This document shows positions 6,777-9,077 of a DNA stretch of 9,077 nucleotides, piece after piece (position 1 is the first letter of the stretch; every line of letters starts with the position of its first letter). Source of the stretch: Alphaproteobacteria bacterium (GTDB lineage: Bacteria > Pseudomonadota > Alphaproteobacteria > Rs-D84); contig JAGCOQ010000104.1 of assembly GCA_017642625.1 (NCBI GenBank), positions 1 through 9,077 on the forward strand, given 5' to 3'. The position numbers and the translations under genes are program-made. The notes beneath the pieces are model-generated. The model saw nothing but the letters and a program-made list of their open reading frames with translations. It did not search any database and was not told the origin of the DNA.

Positions 6777-6785
6777 ATTATATCA
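6777..6785 (-). promoter_or_regulatory. Extended -10 promoter of tkt, probably leaderless
   Basis: The minus strand reads TGATATAAT (6785-6777). Only 8 bases separate the TATAAT from the ATG at 6768, so transcription should begin within about 0-3 bases of the start codon. No ribosome binding site could fit, implying a leaderless mRNA. Confidence 0.5.
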
Positions 6786-6795
6786 TAATCAAAGG
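6784..6795 (+). promoter_or_regulatory. Possible rnhA -10 and ribosome binding site in a 36-base divergent gap
   Basis: CATAAT (6784-6789, 5/6 of the -10 consensus) forms with the opposite tkt -10 the palindrome ATTAT-ATC-ATAAT (6777-6789). AAAGG (6791-6795) is a Shine-Dalgarno 9 bases before the rnhA ATG. The perfect TATAAT at 6796-6801 is too close to the ATG at 6805 to start a translatable mRNA. If CATAAT is the -10, the start point would fall near 6796, after AAAGG, so the real promoter may lie further upstream inside tkt. Confidence 0.35.
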
Positions 6796-6804
6796 TATAA
6801 TAAA

Positions 6805-7233
6805 ATGTTAAAAATATGGACTGATGGTTCTTGTTTAGGCAATCCTGGACCGGGCGGATGGGCATTTGTCGCAACCGACGGTAAAAATATCGCGGAACGT
6901 TGCGGTGGCGAACCCAACACAACCAATAATAAAATGGAACTTATGGCGGTCATACGCGCGCTGACCGCGGCACACCGACACAGTGCCGTTGAAATCCATA
7001 CCGACAGCCAATATGTTAAAAACGGTATGCAGACCTGGATGAAAAATTGGAAGAAAAATAATTGGCGCACAGCTGACAAAAAGCCCGTTAAAAACCAAGA
7101 GTTATGGCAAAAACTGGATGAATTGGCGCAAAAAGTCGAAATCCATTGGGTTTGGGTCAAAGGACACGCCGGCGAAGAATACAATGAACGTTGCGACGAA
7201 TTGGCGCGTGGCTGTGCCGAAGAATTAAAATAA
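6805..7233 (+). CDS. rnhA: Ribonuclease HI
   Basis: RNase HI cuts the RNA strand of RNA/DNA hybrids, removing R-loops and helping clear primers in the cytoplasm. All catalytic residues are visible in the 142-residue protein: Asp7 in IWTDGSCLGNPGPGG, Glu45 in TTNNKMELMAVIRAL, Asp67 in IHTDSQYV, His121 in KGHAGEEYNE and Asp131. The lysine- and tryptophan-rich basic protrusion that grips the hybrid is present (about 78-97). It is a little shorter than the 155-residue E. coli enzyme, mainly at the C-terminus. The ATG at 6805 is set by AAAGG 9 bases upstream and by the family's start just before the first beta strand; the frame is open further upstream into tkt but without family similarity. It is divergent from tkt. 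No terminator follows, so transcription may run into the next small gene 60 bases on. Confidence 0.97.
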   Translation: MLKIWTDGSCLGNPGPGGWAFVATDGKNIAERCGGEPNTTNNKMELMAVIRALTAAHRHSAVEIHTDSQYVKNGMQTWMKNWKKNNWRTADKKPVKNQELWQKLDELAQKVEIHWVWVKGHAGEEYNERCDELARGCAEELK

Positions 7234-7246
7234 TTTTATATATTTG

Positions 7247-7274
7247 TTGACAAACCATATAATTGTGCTACATT
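7247..7274 (+). promoter_or_regulatory. Promoter candidate for the small paralog gene pair
   Basis: A perfect -35 TTGACA (7247-7252) is followed after 16 bases by TACATT (7269-7274, 4/6), which has a TG-N extension (TGC). This is the best -35 in the window. An alternative -10, TATAAT at 7258-7263, has only TTTATA at the right distance upstream. With the first choice transcription starts near 7281 and the leader is about 13 bases; with the second it starts near 7270. Confidence 0.5.
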
Positions 7275-7291
7275 GTCGCCAAGAGGTGACA
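7274..7291 (+). promoter_or_regulatory. Palindrome covering the ribosome binding site of the first paralog gene
   Basis: TGTCGCC (7274-7280) pairs with GGTGACA (7285-7291), with one G-T pair, around AAGA. The Shine-Dalgarno AGAGGTG lies in the loop and right arm, ending 5 bases before the ATG at 7294. If transcription starts upstream of 7274 the hairpin would hide the binding site in the mRNA; if it starts near 7281 only a DNA palindrome (operator) reading makes sense. Confidence 0.4.
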
Positions 7292-7293
7292 AA

Positions 7294-7605
7294 ATGCTTT
7301 TAGACAAAACAACACATCAACTTCCAAGAAGCACGCCAAGTGCCAAGGAAGAGTTTATTCAAGATCGCAAGAATAAAATTGAAAAGTTTAAAAACGAAAT
7401 TAATAAAATAAAAAAGAACCCGACCTTGTCTGAGGGTGAACGTGCTAGAAAAATTGCTCGTTTCCAAGGATTCATTGCAGATTATGAACGCGATATAGAA
7501 CAAACATTGGACAGCATTGAACGCGAAAACGTGAAAATGGCACCTTTCTATGAAAGGTTAGAAAAAATCATTGCTGCTAAAAAAGCGCAGGAAGCTCAAA
7601 AATAG
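7294..7605 (+). CDS. Small charged helical protein, first of a tandem paralog pair; function unknown
   Basis: I do not recognise this 103-residue protein. It is rich in Lys, Glu and Arg, has no signal peptide, membrane segment or cysteine, and from residue 17 looks almost wholly helical, with coiled-coil-like spacing of Ile/Phe. Residues 29-64 align without gaps to residues 90-125 of the downstream gene product, with 14 of 36 identical: IEK, I, I, P, ERA-x-KI, IA and Y are all kept at a constant offset of 61. The start at 7294 has a strong AGAGG (7282-7286) 7 bases upstream; an in-frame TTG at 7273 overlaps the promoter and is rejected. It ends in TAG, the only TAG stop in this window, and the same frame stays open for 54 more codons. 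Three of its eight arginine codons are AGA/AGG, which the neighbouring core genes rarely use. Whether it acts as a structural, adaptor or nucleic-acid-binding protein cannot be told. Confidence 0.75.
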   Translation: MLLDKTTHQLPRSTPSAKEEFIQDRKNKIEKFKNEINKIKKNPTLSEGERARKIARFQGFIADYERDIEQTLDSIERENVKMAPFYERLEKIIAAKKAQEAQK

Positions 7606-7770
7606 TCACAATATCAAGTATCTCAAACACCCGCGACAATCAAGAGAATCAAAAGATTGGTATTTATTATCGGGGAATTTGAAATACTTATCAAAGATAA
7701 CCAAGAATTTCTTACTAATCGTGATTGCAAAGAACGCGCAATCATCGACAAATTTATTAACAAAAGGTAA
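7606..7770 (+). pseudogene. Open stretch in frame with the preceding gene, no ATG; possible paralog remnant or read-through tail
   Basis: Directly after the TAG at 7603-7605 the same frame encodes 54 residues before TAA at 7768-7770. It has no ATG; the only plausible alternative start is TTG at 7657. The segment IIGEFEILIKDNQEFL followed by NRDCKERA and IIDKFINK recalls the shared motif of the flanking genes (I-x-x-F, I, ERA, I, F), but needs one-residue shifts, so homology is tentative. It may be a decayed third copy, a read-through extension, or a chance open frame in AT-rich DNA: another frame is also open across much of it. If it codes for nothing, this is simply a 179-base gap before the next gene. 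Confidence 0.3.
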
Positions 7771-7784
7771 TATAGAGGCATATT

Positions 7785-8258
7785 ATGACAAAAAAACTTA
7801 TCATTCAAAATCCTGAAACGCCCGAAAACCCACATGAACCGGCGATACTTTCTGATCGCGCACATAATGAAAAAAATATTACCCAAGTAAGCGTATCAGG
7901 CGAGGAATTCACGGAGGTTTCACCGCTTTATGGCACAGTGGCATTGCCATTGTCTGATGAATTGCCACCACGCAAATCCCCTAAAGGTGATATTGTTCGT
8001 GAAGTAGATGACGGTCCGTCAATTGAAGCACTTAATGATTTGGTTGCTGACATTGAAAAAGAACAAGAAAAAATCAGAGCCATTCAAAATAGTCCAGAAT
8101 GGAACGATCACGAACGCGCAGACAAAATACAATACTGTTTAAACAAGATTGCAAAATATCGCAAAACACTTGATGAATGGATTAATTTACGTATCGCGAA
8201 TGGTTGGAAATCATACGCTTTCAATAAATTGGTAAAAAGATACCACAAGACAAAATAA
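7785..8258 (+). CDS. Small acidic-then-helical protein, second of the tandem paralog pair; function unknown
   Basis: I do not recognise this 157-residue protein. Residues 1-77 are polar and proline-rich with no hydrophobic segment (NPETPENPHEP at 9-19, LPPRKSPKGD at 60-69), suggesting a disordered tail. Residues 78-135 are helical, with the block shared with the upstream gene (IEK at 90-92, I97, I100, P104, ERADKI 110-115, IA 122-123, Y125). The end is basic and aromatic (NGWKSYAFNKLVKRYHKTK, 139-157), possibly a binding surface for nucleic acid or membrane. There is no signal peptide; one cysteine (Cys118). The start is fixed by AGAGG (7774-7778) 6 bases before the ATG. It ends just before a strong terminator, so it closes the transcript that begins near 7281. 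The pair arose by duplication, with a new N-terminal tail gained here or lost in the first gene. Confidence 0.75.
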   Translation: MTKKLIIQNPETPENPHEPAILSDRAHNEKNITQVSVSGEEFTEVSPLYGTVALPLSDELPPRKSPKGDIVREVDDGPSIEALNDLVADIEKEQEKIRAIQNSPEWNDHERADKIQYCLNKIAKYRKTLDEWINLRIANGWKSYAFNKLVKRYHKTK

Positions 8259-8260
8259 AA

Positions 8261-8280
8261 AAACGGCGGAAACGCCGTTT
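8261..8280. terminator. Bidirectional intrinsic terminator between the paralog pair and rlmE
   Basis: AAACGGCG (8261-8268) pairs perfectly with CGCCGTTT (8273-8280) around a GAAA tetraloop, an especially stable loop type. T runs follow on the plus strand and the A run at 8252-8263 gives the matching T tract on the minus strand. It starts 3 bases after the stop of the second paralog and lies just past the rlmE stop, ending both convergent units. Confidence 0.92.
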
Positions 8281-8282
8281 TT

Positions 8283-8942
8283 TTATCCATGAAATCCCAT
8301 CGCAACAATGAACATTTCAACACTATCCTTGCGCGAGGATGGCGGTTTTACTTGTTGCACCGAATTAAAATGTGTTTTCATTTCTTTGATTAAATCGCCA
8401 GTTGTGCCACCAGTAAAAGATTTTGCAACAAATGTTCCGCCAATCTTTAACGCGTGCAACGCAAAATCCAGCGCATATTCCAGCAACACCATTTGGCGTA
8501 AATGATCGGTCTTTTTATGTCCAACCGTATTTGGTGCCATATCAGAAACAACAACATCCGCGGTTCCATGCCCTATTTCATCACTGTCCAGGCCCAGTTG
8601 TTCATTTAACCACGCCAACGCTTCATCAGATGTAAAATCACCTTGGTAAAAAGTGACATTTGGTATCGGCTTTATTTCCAGCAAATCCATGGCAAAGATT
8701 TTAGAGTTTGGGTATTTTCGTGCGATATATTGCGACCAAGACCCCGGCGCAGCACCCAAATCAACAACAACCTGACCATTTTTCAGGAAATGAAAACGTT
8801 CATCCATTTCAATCAGTTTATATGCCGCCCGCGCACGATAGCCATCTGCATGCGCACGCGCAACGTACGGATCGGCGGCTTGGCGTTGAATCCAGGCAAC
8901 TGATGATTTTTTTGCCGCAATCTTTTTATTTAATATTTTCAT
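8283..8942 (-). CDS. rlmE: 23S rRNA (uridine-2'-O-)-methyltransferase RlmE (FtsJ/RrmJ)
   Basis: RlmE methylates the 2'-OH of U2552 (E. coli numbering) in the A loop of 23S rRNA, late in 50S assembly, using S-adenosylmethionine. The 219-residue protein has the full Rossmann-fold set: RARAAYKLIEMDERF (36-50), the SAM-binding DLGAAPGSWSQYIA (61-74), SDMAPN (133-138), FVAKSF (171-176) and the C-terminal SVEMFIVAMGF. The catalytic tetrad is Lys42-Asp134-Lys174-Glu209. The basic N-terminus (MKILNKKIAAKK) is typical of the family. The ATG at 8942 lies 12 bases after the stop of an upstream minus-strand gene, with no strong ribosome binding site, suggesting an operon with that gene. ftsH, the partner in gammaproteobacteria, is not here. 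Confidence 0.96.
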   Translation of the reverse strand: MKILNKKIAAKKSSVAWIQRQAADPYVARAHADGYRARAAYKLIEMDERFHFLKNGQVVVDLGAAPGSWSQYIARKYPNSKIFAMDLLEIKPIPNVTFYQGDFTSDEALAWLNEQLGLDSDEIGHGTADVVVSDMAPNTVGHKKTDHLRQMVLLEYALDFALHALKIGGTFVAKSFTGGTTGDLIKEMKTHFNSVQQVKPPSSRKDSVEMFIVAMGFHG

Positions 8943-8954
8943 TTCGTTGTCATT

Positions 8955-9077
8955 TTATCTGGTACGCTGGTCGATAACTTGCATTACCTCTTGGTTGCGC
9001 TGAATTTGGGCAACTTCGGCTTGATGTTTTAACCAGAACCGCCATGCGCGTTTTCCCGCATTAAAGAACGGCAATTC
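8955..9077 (-). CDS. C-terminal 40 codons of an unidentified gene upstream of rlmE
   Basis: An open minus-strand frame enters from the window edge and ends in TAA at 8957-8955, 12 bases before rlmE. The visible residues begin ELPFFNAGKRAWRFWLKHQ and finish with a polar helical tail ending in VIDQRTR. In many alphaproteobacteria a Ppx/GppA phosphatase gene lies just upstream of rlmE, but I cannot match this tail to that family, so no identity is claimed. The same strand and tight spacing suggest co-transcription with rlmE. Confidence 0.55.
   Translation of the reverse strand, partial: ELPFFNAGKRAWRFWLKHQAEVAQIQRNQEVMQVIDQRTR

Noticed and set aside
6583..6804. A longer N-terminus for RNase HI starting inside tkt
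   Set aside because: The extra residues overlap the antisense of tkt and have no RNase H character; the family starts at MLKIWTDGS, with AAAGG in place.
7603..7605. TAG reassigned as a sense codon
   Set aside because: RF1, with PxT and GGQ motifs intact, is encoded in the window. One in-frame extension after one TAG is not enough to argue for reassignment.
7571..7816. An 81-codon plus-strand open frame overlapping both paralog genes
   Set aside because: It overlaps the end of one well-supported gene and the start of the next, has no ribosome binding site at its ATG, and shows no similarity to the paralog motif. It looks like a chance open frame in AT-rich DNA.

Overview
The window looks like a piece of chromosome from a moderately AT-rich Gram-negative bacterium, most likely an alphaproteobacterium with a compact, perhaps host-associated genome. 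The reasons are the outer-membrane beta-barrel with a Sec signal peptide, the consecutive hisS-prfA pair (a gene order I associate with Rhodospirillales-like alphaproteobacteria), the rlmE type, and gaps of only 3-12 bases inside several gene strings. This is inference from family resemblance; there is no rRNA or tRNA in the window to settle it. TAA, TGA and TAG are all used as stops, and a full-length RF1 gene is present, so the standard code fits.

Layout. Bases 1-472 (minus) hold most of a shikimate kinase (aroK), cut by the window edge. It diverges from a plus-strand outer-membrane beta-barrel gene (584-1684). That gene converges on the hisS-prfA operon (4088 down to 1728, minus) over a strong bidirectional hairpin terminator. 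Upstream of hisS lie an extended -10 promoter, an operator-like inverted repeat and a short hairpin. Bases 6768-4275 (minus) are a two-gene unit: a compact transketolase followed, 4 bases later, by a YgjP-type zinc metallopeptidase. Transketolase diverges from rnhA (RNase HI, plus) across only 36 bases. After rnhA comes an unrecognised plus-strand block, 7294-8258: two small charged helical proteins that are paralogs of each other, separated by an open stretch without ATG that continues the first gene's frame past its TAG stop. A second bidirectional terminator with a GAAA loop separates this block from rlmE (minus), which is preceded by the last 40 codons of an unidentified gene.

Functionally most of the window is housekeeping: aromatic amino acid synthesis (aroK), pentose phosphate metabolism (tkt), translation (hisS, prfA, rlmE) and RNA/DNA hybrid removal (rnhA). 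The least explained part is the 7.25-8.26 kb paralog pair, which has its own promoter-like sequence, a palindrome over its first ribosome binding site, and its own terminator. Other points of interest are a HisRS whose motifs resemble the Bacteroidota/archaeal/eukaryotic type, a nine-base extended -10 element repeated at three promoters, and two probable leaderless genes (tkt, aroK). No intergenic stretch exceeds 300 bases. No tRNA, rRNA, CRISPR array, insertion sequence or prophage was seen.
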